NCBI GenBank assembly: GCA_016713565.1
Contig: JADJOX010000007.1
Span: 1,607,534-1,671,533 of the forward strand
Length of the DNA stretch: 64,000 nucleotides
Direction: 5' to 3'
Origin: Ignavibacteriota bacterium
GTDB lineage: Bacteria; Bacteroidota; Ignavibacteria; Ignavibacteriales; Melioribacteraceae
The position numbers and the translations under genes are program-made. Below are positions 1 through 8,698 of this stretch, one piece after another (positions within the stretch are counted from its first letter, which is position 1; every line of letters begins with the position of its first letter). A model generated the notes under the pieces. The model ran no database searches and was not told the origin of the DNA. It was given only the letters and a program-made list of their open reading frames with translations.

Positions 1-269
1 GATAGAAAAATTAAAGAGAATTGAACTCCGAGCATTTTTTTATTTATATAAAAATAAAAAATAAAAAGTCCCGCCATCAATATTTGCATCAGCGAACCGC
101 CGAGAGTATAAATAAAACTTCCAAAAATTTTAAAAATACCGTGACCGCCTTCATGAATTAATAATGTAAAATGATCAATCAGTGGAATAAAGTTGCCATT
201 ATTGTTAATAAGCCAAATTGCGATTGGCAAAATAATAATTGATCCAAGCCATTTTTTAATATTTTCCAA
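1..269 (-). CDS. Partial M50-like membrane metalloprotease (N-terminal part)
   Basis: The reverse strand is open from the window edge to a TTG codon at 269, three bases past the asparaginase stop. The 89 visible residues hold a first hydrophobic segment (about residues 9-20), then the zinc motif HEGGH preceded by LLI, then a second hydrophobic segment. An HExxH motif embedded next to membrane helices is the hallmark of site-2-type (M50B-like) proteases. An in-frame TGA at 279-281 limits the start to TTG 269 or a later codon. It directly follows asparaginase, so it is probably the last gene of that operon. The C-terminal part lies outside the window, so the second metal-binding motif cannot be checked. 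Confidence 0.6.
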   Translation of the reverse strand, partial: MENIKKWLGSIIILPIAIWLINNNGNFIPLIDHFTLLIHEGGHGIFKIFGSFIYTLGGSLMQILMAGLFIFYFYINKKMLGVQFSLIFL

Positions 270-271
270 TT

Positions 272-1252
272 TTAAACTTCAAAAATTTTATGAAGTTGTT
301 CTATATTATAATTCCCACCCAAAGCGAGCATTAATTTTATTCTGGCTTTCTGACCATTTAAATAATCTGAAAAGATAACCCCGGCTTTTTTCAACCATTT
401 TCCGGCGCCTTCATAACTGTAAATATCCAAAGTTTCTCCTGCAGGGCAACGTGAAACCAACACAACGGGAATATTTTTACTCAGCACATATTTAATTCCT
501 TCAAATGCCGGAGGAGGAACATTTCCAACACCCAAAGCTTCTACAACCAATCCTTCAATTTTTGTGTCGGCTATTAACTTGAATATATTTTCCTTAATTC
601 CTGCGTATACTTTTATAATATCAACATTTGAATTTATTTTTTTCGTTTTAATTTTTTCTAATTTTCTTGGCAGCCTGTTGAACCAAACTTTACTTTTTTC
701 AACATATCCCAATGCGCCAAAATCTAAACTGTGAAAAGTTTCAATATCTTCGGTATGAGTTTTTGTAACTTCGCTTGCGGCATTAATTTCACCATTTAAA
801 CAAACTAAAACTCCCAAACCTCTACTGTTATCATTTTTACAGATGTTAATTGCGTCAAGTAAATTTTTTGGTCCGTCCCAATCTGGTTCTGTGCTTGTTT
901 TCATTGCCCCAATTACAACAATTGGTTTTTCGGTCTTTATTGTCAAATCGAGTAAATAAGCTGTTTCTTCCAAAGTATCAGTGCCGTGCGTTACAATTAC
1001 TCCGTCAATACTCTTTTTGCTAATTTGCGTTTGAATTTCTTTGGAGAGATTTAACATCAATTCCGGAGTCATGTGCGGACCTGGGAAATTTCCAAAATTA
1101 TATATTGAAATATTTGCCAATCCTTTTGCTTCAGGAATCATTTCAATTAATTCTTCACCATGAAAATGCGGAATTGCCCCGCCGGTAGCTTTATCTATTT
1201 TCATAGAAAAAGTACCGCCAGTAAAGACCACTAAAATATTTTTCTTTTTCAT
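272..1252 (-). CDS. ansA: L-asparaginase (type I-like, cytoplasmic)
   Basis: This 326-aa protein hydrolyses L-asparagine to aspartate and ammonia. Both signature motifs are present: TGGT near residue 11, whose second Thr (14) is the usual nucleophile, and VTHGTDT around residues 88-93 with the Thr91-Asp92 pair. A conserved GAMK...DGPKN block follows. There is no signal peptide, so a cytoplasmic enzyme is expected. Length matches the family. Its ATG overlaps the stop of the upstream epimerase by four bases (ATGA), so the two are co-transcribed and probably translationally coupled. The pairing with a sugar epimerase has no obvious metabolic logic. Related archaeal and glutaminase-type enzymes share these motifs, so exact amide preference is not settled. 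Confidence 0.92.
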   Translation of the reverse strand: MKKKNILVVFTGGTFSMKIDKATGGAIPHFHGEELIEMIPEAKGLANISIYNFGNFPGPHMTPELMLNLSKEIQTQISKKSIDGVIVTHGTDTLEETAYLLDLTIKTEKPIVVIGAMKTSTEPDWDGPKNLLDAINICKNDNSRGLGVLVCLNGEINAASEVTKTHTEDIETFHSLDFGALGYVEKSKVWFNRLPRKLEKIKTKKINSNVDIIKVYAGIKENIFKLIADTKIEGLVVEALGVGNVPPPAFEGIKYVLSKNIPVVLVSRCPAGETLDIYSYEGAGKWLKKAGVIFSDYLNGQKARIKLMLALGGNYNIEQLHKIFEV

Positions 1253-2178
1253 TTTATTAAACTTTCAAAGTATTTAATAGTTGTTTCCAAAGATGACGTT
1301 AAATTATGCGAAGGATTGAATTTTAAATTTTCTCTTGTTTCTTTAATTGAAGCCAAACTATGTTTAATATCGCCGGGGCGAGTAGGCTGATAAATAATTT
1401 CGCTTTTTGAATTTGTTGTTTTAATTATAAGTTTTGCCAAGTCATTGATTGTAATTGCGTTTTCATTTTCCACATTAAATACTCCTGTCACATTTTTTGA
1501 AGTCGCAGCTAAAACATTTGCGGCAACAACATCTTTAACATAAACAAAATCTCTTGTTTGTTCACCATCGCCAAAAATGGTAATTGGCTCATTTTTAAGA
1601 GCTTTATAAACAAAAATTGGAATTGCAGCGGCATATTGGCTTTTTGGATCCTGGCGCGGACCAAAAACGTTAAAATATCTTAAAGAAGTTGTCGGCAGGC
1701 CGTATTGTTCAAAATACATTTGAAGATAATATTCACCGTCTAATTTAGTAATACCGTAAGGTGTCTGCGGTTTTGGTTTCATTGAAATATCTTTCGGCAA
1801 ACGCGGATCATCTCCGTAAATTGCAGCGGAGCTTGAGTGAACAACTTTTTCAATTCCGTGGTTTTTAGCCGCATCTAAAACATTAAGCAATCCCTTTACA
1901 TTTATATTCAAACATTCATCGGGTTTTTCTAAAGATTCAGGTACAGAAATCAATGCAGCAAGATGAAAAACGTATTTTGCCTTTTCTAAAACTTTATTAA
2001 CAAAATTTTTATCGGTAATTGAACCTTTTTGAAAAGTTACATTTTTAAATCCTTGTAAATTTTTTTCAAATCCACTGCGTAAATTATCTAAAACTTGTAC
2101 ATCCGCATTTTGGTTTGACCAATATTCTACAATATGACTTCCAATAAATCCCGCACCGCCCGTTACAACAACTTTCAT
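1249..2178 (-). CDS. NAD-dependent sugar epimerase/dehydratase (extended SDR, GalE/WbpP-like)
   Basis: The 309-aa product is an extended short-chain dehydrogenase that probably acts on a nucleotide sugar. Residues 7-13 give the Rossmann dinucleotide motif GGAGFIG, a Ser-rich strand sits near 115-118, and the catalytic Tyr141 and Lys145 lie in PYGITK. The RYFNVFGPRQ block and the RDFVYVKDV segment are typical of UDP-glucose or UDP-N-acetylglucosamine 4-epimerases. It is the first gene of a minus-strand operon and is transcribed away from the origin-like gap. Exact substrate cannot be read from sequence. Confidence 0.88.
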   Translation of the reverse strand: MKVVVTGGAGFIGSHIVEYWSNQNADVQVLDNLRSGFEKNLQGFKNVTFQKGSITDKNFVNKVLEKAKYVFHLAALISVPESLEKPDECLNINVKGLLNVLDAAKNHGIEKVVHSSSAAIYGDDPRLPKDISMKPKPQTPYGITKLDGEYYLQMYFEQYGLPTTSLRYFNVFGPRQDPKSQYAAAIPIFVYKALKNEPITIFGDGEQTRDFVYVKDVVAANVLAATSKNVTGVFNVENENAITINDLAKLIIKTTNSKSEIIYQPTRPGDIKHSLASIKETRENLKFNPSHNLTSSLETTIKYFESLIK

Positions 2179-2698
2179 AAAAATTCCTTTATTTGCTTAG
2201 TTTTTCTAAAATATTTTCAAATTTAATTGTTTTTCAAATTTTAAATTAGTTGAAAGTTTCGATCAAAATCCAATAAAAACGTCATGCCGTGTTTTCTTGA
2301 TAAATATAATAAAAACAATAAGTTAGTAAATATTTTTTCAACTGTCGAATTAAATAATAATAAACAACGGCTTTATATCATCGAAATCTTGCAAATTTTA
2401 TTTTATTATAAAATAATGTTTTACGGTCTTAGAAAATAATTAATTTGTAAGGAAAAATTAATTCCAATAACTTGAACTTATCGAAGAAGCAAGTTTATAA
2501 TTTTTATGGCTATAAAATAACTTAAATAAAAATTTTTATTCCTTTTAATTATCAATATTTCTGACTTCTTTCAACTCACAACATTAAATAAAAATTTTAT
2601 TTTGTTATAAAACAATACATTATAAAATTGTTGAAAAATTAATTTGTTCAGTATGGTTTTTTAACATATTTTGAATTAAAGCTGAACCCCAAAACGAA

Positions 2699-2718
2699 TG
2701 TTGATAACTTGTTGATAA
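2699..2718 (+). promoter_or_regulatory. Paired DnaA boxes
   Basis: Two copies of TGTTGATAA start at 2699 and 2710, exactly 11 bp apart, so they face the same side of the helix. Each differs from the TGTGGATAA consensus (reverse of TTATCCACA) at one base. Confidence 0.6.
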
Positions 2719-2851
2719 TTTTGAATTGTGAAACGTTTCATGGAAAAAACTGATTTGAACGATTTATTGATTTATGGAATTTAATTGTTAAAAAATATTA
2801 GATTAAATCCATAATTCATTGTTTTTTAATAAGTTGCAAAGGTTGTTTGAT

Positions 2852-2871
2852 TGTTGATAATTTGTGAATAA
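2852..2871 (+). promoter_or_regulatory. Second paired DnaA boxes
   Basis: TGTTGATAA at 2852 and TGTGAATAA at 2863 repeat the 11-bp phasing of the first pair in the same orientation. Each has one mismatch to consensus. The pair ends about 70 bp before the dnaA start codon, so it could serve both origin firing and dnaA autoregulation. Confidence 0.6.
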
Positions 2872-2938
2872 GTAAAATTGTTTAATTAAAATAAAACCCA
2901 AAATGTATTTTTTATCATCTTTTATATTGTAAAAAAAC

Positions 2939-2947
2939 TGTGGATAA
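2939..2947 (+). promoter_or_regulatory. Perfect DnaA box overlapping the dnaA start codon
   Basis: TGTGGATAA matches the classical DnaA box exactly and contains the GTG initiation codon of dnaA (2940-2942). DnaA bound here would cover the translation start region of its own gene, and could repress transcription by blocking elongation (inference). Confidence 0.55.
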
Positions 2948-4343
2948 CTTAAAAATTTCAATTAATTCTTTTGTTAAAACTCAAGATAATAATTCTTCGA
3001 ACATTTGGAAAGAATGTTTAAAATTGATCAAGCAAAATGTATCAAATATAACTTATAATACTTGGTTTTTACCTATAAAACCATATGATTTTGATGGAAA
3101 TACTCTGCGCATTTCTGTGCCTAATAATTTCTTTATTGAATGGATTGAAGAACATTATAATACATTAATCAATAAAACGATTAGCCAGGTTGTTGGTCCG
3201 GATGCAAAATTGGTTTACATTATAAATGAAGAAGAAAAGGAAGATATTCAATTATTTGATTCTCCTATCGTAGAAACAAAAAAAACTTCTCCAAAAGCCA
3301 TTGAATTGGAATTTGAAACTAATATTAGTCCACGCTATACATTTGATAATTTTATAAAAGGAGAATCAAACCAGCTTGCAAGAGCCGCCGCAATAGCAAT
3401 TTCAGATAATCCCGGAGAAACTTCTTTTAATCCTTTATTTATTTATGGCGGTGTTGGTTTAGGAAAAACTCACCTTATTCAAGCTATTGGAAACAATATT
3501 TTGGGAAAATACCCAAATAAGAAAGTAATATATCTTTCGGCCGATATTTTTACAACGCAATTTGTTGAATCAATACAGTCAAATAATGTAGCAGAATTTT
3601 CGAGTTTCTACAATAATATGGATGTTTTAATTATTGACGATATTCAATTTTTAACAGGAAGAGAAAAGACACAGGATCTTTTTTTTCATATATTCAATAA
3701 TCTTCATCAATCAAGAAAACAAATTATTCTTTCAAGCGATAGACCGCCCAAAGATTTAAAAGGAATGAACGATAGATTGATCTCAAGATTTCAATGGGGA
3801 TTAACGGCAGATGTGCAGGCTCCTGATTTTGAAACTAGAATTGCAATTTTAAAAAATAAAGGCGATAGCTTTGGTATTACGCTTTCAAATGAAATTTTAG
3901 ATTATATAGCCTATAATATTACTTCAAATATTCGAGAATTAGAAGGCTGTTTAATTAAATTGCTTGCAAATTCGTCTTTAAGCGGCAGAGAAATTGATTT
4001 TGAACTGACAAGAAAAACGGTTAACGAAATATCTACTAAAAAAGAAGTAAATATTTCAATTGACAGCATTACAAAAATTGTCTGTCAAGAGTTTAAAGTA
4101 GATGAAAATAAAGTTAGAGAAAAAAATAGAAAAAAAGAGGTTGTTTTAGCTCGACAAATTGCTATGTATTTATCAAAAAAATTGACAAAAGCATCATTAA
4201 AGACCATAGGTCTGCATTTTGGCGGAAGAGATCATTCTACCGTTATTCATGCATATACAAATATTGAAAAATTAACTTCTGAAGATATATCGCTAAACGA
4301 AGTAATAGGCAGCTTAAGAAATAAACTTGAGTTGGGGGTATAG
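2940..4343 (+). CDS. dnaA: Chromosomal replication initiator protein DnaA
   Basis: The 467-aa AAA+ ATPase binds DnaA boxes and opens the origin. Domain I covers about residues 20-95 with the IWKECL...NTWFLP pattern. Domain III carries the Walker A motif GGVGLGKT (170-177) and Walker B LIIDDIQF (230-237). Domain IV ends with the DNA-binding signature GGRDHSTVIHAY near 427-438. The start is GTG: no ATG or better start lies between it and domain I, and no clear Shine-Dalgarno sequence precedes it. Length is normal. It stands alone, with a strong hairpin 31 bp after the stop, rather than in the common dnaA-dnaN order. Confidence 0.98.
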   Translation: MDNLKISINSFVKTQDNNSSNIWKECLKLIKQNVSNITYNTWFLPIKPYDFDGNTLRISVPNNFFIEWIEEHYNTLINKTISQVVGPDAKLVYIINEEEKEDIQLFDSPIVETKKTSPKAIELEFETNISPRYTFDNFIKGESNQLARAAAIAISDNPGETSFNPLFIYGGVGLGKTHLIQAIGNNILGKYPNKKVIYLSADIFTTQFVESIQSNNVAEFSSFYNNMDVLIIDDIQFLTGREKTQDLFFHIFNNLHQSRKQIILSSDRPPKDLKGMNDRLISRFQWGLTADVQAPDFETRIAILKNKGDSFGITLSNEILDYIAYNITSNIRELEGCLIKLLANSSLSGREIDFELTRKTVNEISTKKEVNISIDSITKIVCQEFKVDENKVREKNRKKEVVLARQIAMYLSKKLTKASLKTIGLHFGGRDHSTVIHAYTNIEKLTSEDISLNEVIGSLRNKLELGV

Positions 4344-4373
4344 ACTTCTGTTAGTTAATGAATGCGAGATAAT

Positions 4374-4398
4374 ATGACCGGAGAAAGTCTCCGGTCAT
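4374..4398. terminator. Bidirectional terminator hairpin between dnaA and the MmcQ-like gene
   Basis: An 11-bp perfect inverted repeat, ATGACCGGAGA and its complement, closes a 3-nt AAG loop. It sits between two convergent genes and is the most GC-rich stretch nearby. Confidence 0.85.
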
Positions 4399-4402
4399 TT
4401 AT

Positions 4403-4756
4403 CTAAAAATTATTTAATTCTTTCTTTTCCTTTAAAGTAAGCTTTTCAAAAACCAGCTCGTAAGATTTATCGATCAAATCAAAAATAAATTTATTTGTAA
4501 GCTTTCCTTCTAATTTTAAAGTTATCCAATATTTTTTGTTCATATGGTAGCCGGGTAAAATCTCTTCATATTCTTCAATTAGATCCGGGATTTCTTCCGG
4601 ATTGCATTTTATGTTAATGCTGATTGGAGCAATTAAATTAACAAGACAAAACATTTTGCTTCCAACTTTAAATACAAGAGTATCTTCATCAAATGGAAAT
4701 TCTTCTTTAACCCATTTCTTTTTAAGGCAAAATTCTCTTAAATTATCCAATTCCAT
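4403..4756 (-). CDS. MmcQ/YjbR family protein
   Basis: This 117-aa protein matches the small MmcQ/YjbR (CyaY-like fold) family. Characteristic features are the N-terminal LREFCLKKKWVKEEFPF segment, a central strand pair with FKVGSKMFCLV, and the conserved PGYHMNKKYWITLKL block. The molecular role is not established; members are described as double wing DNA-binding proteins. It is convergent with dnaA and divergent from prc, so it is probably a single-gene unit. Length is typical. Confidence 0.85.
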   Translation of the reverse strand: MELDNLREFCLKKKWVKEEFPFDEDTLVFKVGSKMFCLVNLIAPISINIKCNPEEIPDLIEEYEEILPGYHMNKKYWITLKLEGKLTNKFIFDLIDKSYELVFEKLTLKEKKELNNF

Positions 4757-4867
4757 TTCATTACCATATTTTTTTTGAAAGTAATTTTCTTATATTTCCA
4801 AACTTATCCATGAAACATTAATTACTTTTGATTGTTACAACAAAAGCTTAAAAATAGGATTATTTTA

Positions 4868-6934
4868 ATGAAAAAATATATAATTCTTATCCTCACATAT
4901 TTATTTATAAGTAATTGTCAAAAAAATATTACAGAAGATTTACACGCGCAAAATCAAGTTTTAGATACAAACAAAGTTGTTGAGCCATTAGATTACTATT
5001 CGGATATTGATAGAATGGTAACAACAATATTATCCAGATACCATTACAAAAAATTCATTCTTGATGATTCGCTTTCCTCTGTAATTTTCGATAATTATAT
5101 AAATTCACTTGATTACAATAAATCATATTTCCTGAAATCTGATATTGACGATTTTGAAAAATATAGATATTCTATCGATGAAAATTTACAATCCGGTAAT
5201 TTAGATCCAGCTTACAAAATATTCAACACATACAAGAATAGAATGAATGAAAGAATGAAATTTGTGTTGAGCATTTTAGACAAGGAATTTGATTTTACTG
5301 TTGACGAAGCGTTTAAAATCGATAGAGAAAAAGAACCATGGCCAAATTCCTTAGACGAATTAAATGAAATTTGGAGAAAGAAATTAAAAAATGAAGCATT
5401 GAATTTGAAGTTAAGCGGTAAAGAATGGGACAAAACCAAAGAAACTTTAATACAGCGATATAAAAATTATCATAAAGCAATTCTGCAATTTAAGTCTGAA
5501 GATGTTTTACAGCTTTACTTAAATTCATTTGCCGATGCTATCGATCCGCATTCAAATTATTTGGCACCAAGAACTTCAGAAAATTTTAATATTAGAATGA
5601 AACTTTCACTGGAAGGAATTGGCGCTACTTTGCAGACAGATAATGATTATACAAAAGTTGTAAATATTGTTCCCGGCGGACCAGCTTTCAAAGCAGATAA
5701 TATTCACGCCGATGATTATATTATTGCAGTTGGACAAGGCGACGAAGAATTGGTAGACGTTATCGGCTGGAGAATTGATGACGTTGTTGATTTGATCCGC
5801 GGTGATAAAGGAACAAAAGTTAGACTTTCGGTTTTAAGAGCAAGCAAAGGAATTGATTCAAAACCGGATACAATTTCCATTATTAGGGATAAAGTAAAAT
5901 TAGAAGAACAAGCGGCACAGAAAAGGATTATTACAATAAATGAAGATAATGTTGATTATAAATTGGGAGTTATAGAAATTCCAAGTTTTTACGTTGACTT
6001 TGAAGCGAAACGAAATGGCGATCCTGATTTTAGAAGTACTACAAGAGACGTTAAAAAAATTATTAATGATCTTAAAAAGGAAAATGTTGATGGTATCATT
6101 ATTGATTTAAGAAATAATGGCGGCGGCGCTCTCGATGAAGCTGTTGAATTGACAGGCTTATTTATTAAAGACGGACCTGTTGTTCAAGTCAGGCAATCCA
6201 ATGGAAATATTTCAGTGGAAAAAGATCCCGATCCTTCAATTATATATGATGGTCCTCTCGCGGTTGTAATAAATAGATATAGTGCGTCTGCTTCAGAAAT
6301 ATTTTCCGCGGCAATTCAAGATTACGAAAGAGGAATTGTTCTTGGCGAACAATCATATGGCAAAGGAACTGTACAGAATTTGATTAGTTTAGATAGATTT
6401 ATTCCATCAGCCGGTGATCAAAGTGGAGAATTAAAAATTACTATTGCCAAATATTATAGAGTAACGGGAAGCAGTACTCAAAATTTAGGAGTTATTCCCG
6501 ACGTTCAATTTCCAACAGCTGTTGATCCAAGCGAATATGGAGAAAGTTCTATTCCAAGCGCTCTTAAATGGGATCAGATACAGACAAGCCAATTTAAAAA
6601 ATACAGTGATTTAACAAATATTCTTCCTATATTAATTGATAAACATAGAAAAAGAATATTAAAAGAACCCGAGTTCAATTATATACTTGAAGATATTGAA
6701 GAATACAAAGAAAATAAAGATAAAGTGGAATTTTCATTAAATGAAGAAGTCAGGAAAAAAGAACGAGACGAAAGAGAACTAAAAAGAAAACTGCGTGATG
6801 AAGAAAGACAAAAAGAAAGTAAAATAGAAATAATTGATAAAAAAGAAGTAACCAAAAAAAGTCTTAAAGTTGAAGATCCGTATTTGGAAGAAAGCGGACA
6901 TATTTTAGTGGATTTACTACAAAATCAAAGTTAA
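4868..6934 (+). CDS. prc: Carboxy-terminal processing protease Prc (tail-specific, S41), lipoprotein
   Basis: The protein degrades or trims periplasmic proteins from their C-terminus. ATG 4868 is preferred over an upstream in-frame codon at 4832 because it begins a clean lipoprotein signal peptide, giving 688 aa with the lipobox Cys at residue 17 (ISNC). An N-terminal TSP_N-like region is followed by a PDZ domain (about 215-310), then the S41 protease core with the catalytic Ser in YSASASEIF and the Lys in GKGTVQN. The C-terminal DUF3340-like region contains a highly charged K/E/R coiled stretch. The architecture matches the long E. coli Prc form rather than short CtpA. Lipid anchoring to a membrane is inferred from the lipobox. 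Confidence 0.93.
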   Translation: MKKYIILILTYLFISNCQKNITEDLHAQNQVLDTNKVVEPLDYYSDIDRMVTTILSRYHYKKFILDDSLSSVIFDNYINSLDYNKSYFLKSDIDDFEKYRYSIDENLQSGNLDPAYKIFNTYKNRMNERMKFVLSILDKEFDFTVDEAFKIDREKEPWPNSLDELNEIWRKKLKNEALNLKLSGKEWDKTKETLIQRYKNYHKAILQFKSEDVLQLYLNSFADAIDPHSNYLAPRTSENFNIRMKLSLEGIGATLQTDNDYTKVVNIVPGGPAFKADNIHADDYIIAVGQGDEELVDVIGWRIDDVVDLIRGDKGTKVRLSVLRASKGIDSKPDTISIIRDKVKLEEQAAQKRIITINEDNVDYKLGVIEIPSFYVDFEAKRNGDPDFRSTTRDVKKIINDLKKENVDGIIIDLRNNGGGALDEAVELTGLFIKDGPVVQVRQSNGNISVEKDPDPSIIYDGPLAVVINRYSASASEIFSAAIQDYERGIVLGEQSYGKGTVQNLISLDRFIPSAGDQSGELKITIAKYYRVTGSSTQNLGVIPDVQFPTAVDPSEYGESSIPSALKWDQIQTSQFKKYSDLTNILPILIDKHRKRILKEPEFNYILEDIEEYKENKDKVEFSLNEEVRKKERDERELKRKLRDEERQKESKIEIIDKKEVTKKSLKVEDPYLEESGHILVDLLQNQS

Positions 6935-7013
6935 AAATGGGATAAGTATTAACATTTCAATTTTGGCTTTTTTTTATTAATTTTAAAAGTAAAATAAGAA
7001 GGAGATAATAAAA

Positions 7014-7178
7014 ATGGCAAAAAAGCAAACATTTGCTGATAAAGCAAAAAATGTTGGTAAAAAAGCTGATATTAATGTTAAAGTTGTAAAAACTATGAAA
7101 TCCGATAAAGGAAGCTATAAATTTCAAGAAAGTTTTGTTAAAGTAGACGACATCAGCAAAGTTAATACTATTAAATAA
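7014..7178 (+). CDS. Small basic DUF4295-like protein (54 aa)
   Basis: A strong ribosome-binding site, AGAAGGAG at 6997-7004, precedes ATG 7014, and an intrinsic terminator follows the stop, so this is a real monocistronic gene although it is only 54 codons. The product is Lys-rich. It begins MAKKQTFADKAK and has a VVKTMKSDKGSYKF core that resembles DUF4295, a Bacteroidota family usually encoded beside ribosomal proteins L28 and L33. No ribosomal genes adjoin it here. The size, charge and context suggest a ribosome- or nucleic-acid-associated protein (inference). Confidence 0.75.
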   Translation: MAKKQTFADKAKNVGKKADINVKVVKTMKSDKGSYKFQESFVKVDDISKVNTIK

Positions 7179-7181
7179 TGT

Positions 7182-7211
7182 AAGCGGCTTTTGCCGCTTC
7201 ATTCTTTTTTT
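7182..7211 (+). terminator. Intrinsic terminator of the 54-aa gene
   Basis: AAGCGGC and GCCGCTT (7182-7188 and 7193-7199) form a 7-bp stem with a TTTT loop. A T-rich tract with seven consecutive T follows at 7204-7211. Confidence 0.85.
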
Positions 7212-7299
7212 CAAATCTCAAGGTTCGTTTTATTTTCCTTTTTTAATTCAAGCCTGTTATAAAGATTTATAAATAAATTATTTTAAGTAAGGAGGTAAT

Positions 7300-8646
7300 A
7301 TGGACACTCCAAAACTGAAAATATTCCAGCTAAAGGATTTACACGAAATCCCGCAGATTAAATCACTTTCTCAAGATGAAATCTTTAATATGGAAGTTGT
7401 GGCAAATGTTCTTCCTTTTCGAGTGAATAATTATGTAATTGAAGAGTTAATTGATTGGTCCAATATTCCAAAGGACCCAATCTTTCAATTAACTTTCATG
7501 AACAAAGAAATGTTAAATTCAATACACTTCAATAAAATGGCTAGTGCAATTAAAAATCAATTACCAAATAACCTGGTGAAACAAATTTCGGATGAAATAA
7601 GAATGGAATTAAATCCGCATCCAGCCGGACAATTAATTGCAAATGTTCCATTTCACGAAAATGTTCCGATAGGTGGCTTGCAGCATAAATATAAAGAAAC
7701 GGTTTTAATATTTCCTACAGGAGGCCAAACTTGCCATGCTTATTGTTCATTCTGCTTTAGATGGGCTCAGTTTGTTGGCATCGATGACTTACAATTTGCA
7801 ACAGATGAATCGGAAAAATTTCAAGACTATATTCATCAACATAAGGAAATTTCGGATATTCTTTTTACCGGCGGTGATCCAATGATAATGAAATATCAAA
7901 AATTAAAAGTTTATATTGAGCCTTTTCTTTCGCATAAATTTGAACATATTCAAAATATTAGAATAGGAACAAAGTCTCTTGCATATTGGCCATATAGATT
8001 TGTTACTGATAATGACGCAGATGAAATATTAAAATTATTTGAAAGAATAATTAAATCAGGAAAACACTTAACAATAATGGCACATTTCAGTCATTTCAAT
8101 GAACTTAAAACAAAAATTGTTGTTGATGCAATTAATCGTCTCAGAAATATTGGCGTTGAAATCAGAACTCAGTCACCGGTGATTAAGCACGTAAACGATG
8201 ATTCGGAAATTTGGAAAAGAATGTGGAAAGAGCAAGTCAGACTTGGCCTTATTCCATATTATATGTTTGTTGAAAGAAATACCGGAGCAAAAAAATATTT
8301 TGAGGTACCGCTTAAACAGGTCTTCAATATTTATAAAAATGCCTTTAACAAATTATCTGGCTTATCAAGAACAGCTCGAGGTCCTGTAATGTCTGCTTTC
8401 CCCGGAAAAGTAAAAATTGAGGGAATAGCCGACATAAACAATCAAAAAGTATTTGTACTGAATCTGCTTCAAGCTAGAAATCCGGATTGGGTTAAACGTC
8501 CATTTTTTGCAAAATATGATTCAACGGCAACTTGGTATACTCATTTAACACCCGCATTTGGAGAGGAAGAATTTTTCTTTGACAGAGAATTGACAAATTT
8601 CTTAGAAGAAAAGAAAGAAATGTATTCAAACAGTTTAATAAATTAG
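7300..8646 (+). CDS. KamA-family radical SAM protein
   Basis: This 448-aa enzyme has the lysine 2,3-aminomutase fold. The radical SAM cluster motif is C145-x3-C149-x2-C152 (CHAYCSFC), followed by FTGGDPMIM, the SAM-binding GGDP segment. The RIGTKSLAYWPYR and RTQSPVIKHVND blocks are typical of KamA relatives. The PLP-lysine motif of true aminomutases, PGGGGK, is replaced by FPGK, so lysine mutase activity is doubtful. A perfect AAGGAGG at 7290-7296 gives a confident start. It is monocistronic, flanked by terminators. No lysine fermentation or beta-lysine genes lie nearby. Confidence 0.85.
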   Translation: MDTPKLKIFQLKDLHEIPQIKSLSQDEIFNMEVVANVLPFRVNNYVIEELIDWSNIPKDPIFQLTFMNKEMLNSIHFNKMASAIKNQLPNNLVKQISDEIRMELNPHPAGQLIANVPFHENVPIGGLQHKYKETVLIFPTGGQTCHAYCSFCFRWAQFVGIDDLQFATDESEKFQDYIHQHKEISDILFTGGDPMIMKYQKLKVYIEPFLSHKFEHIQNIRIGTKSLAYWPYRFVTDNDADEILKLFERIIKSGKHLTIMAHFSHFNELKTKIVVDAINRLRNIGVEIRTQSPVIKHVNDDSEIWKRMWKEQVRLGLIPYYMFVERNTGAKKYFEVPLKQVFNIYKNAFNKLSGLSRTARGPVMSAFPGKVKIEGIADINNQKVFVLNLLQARNPDWVKRPFFAKYDSTATWYTHLTPAFGEEEFFFDRELTNFLEEKKEMYSNSLIN

Positions 8647-8653
8647 AAAAACT

Positions 8654-8691
8654 TTTATAAATCCCGACAAGAATCTACCGGGATTTATAAA
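8654..8691. terminator. Bidirectional terminator between the KamA-like and NifU-like genes
   Basis: A 13-bp perfect stem (8654-8666 with 8679-8691) closes a 12-nt loop. A-rich and T-rich flanks on both sides suit termination of both convergent genes. Confidence 0.85.
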
Positions 8692-8698
8692 AATAAAT

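Larger units (their letters stand above)
2179..2939. other. Probable chromosomal replication origin (oriC)
   Basis: This 761-bp gap between divergent genes has no coding potential on either strand and is even more AT-rich than its surroundings. It lies immediately upstream of dnaA, the most common place for a bacterial origin. Near-consensus DnaA boxes on the plus strand occur at 2699-2707, 2710-2718, 2852-2860 and 2863-2871, and a perfect TGTGGATAA at 2939-2947 runs into dnaA. Genes to the left point left and most of the first 17 kb to the right points right, as expected for a bidirectional origin. AT-rich DNA between 2570 and 2690 could be the unwinding region. dnaN is not next to dnaA here. 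Confidence 0.65.

Noticed and set aside
6957..7214. Minus-strand 85-aa ORF
   Set aside because: It is the shadow of the 54-aa plus-strand gene, which has a ribosome-binding site and terminator.
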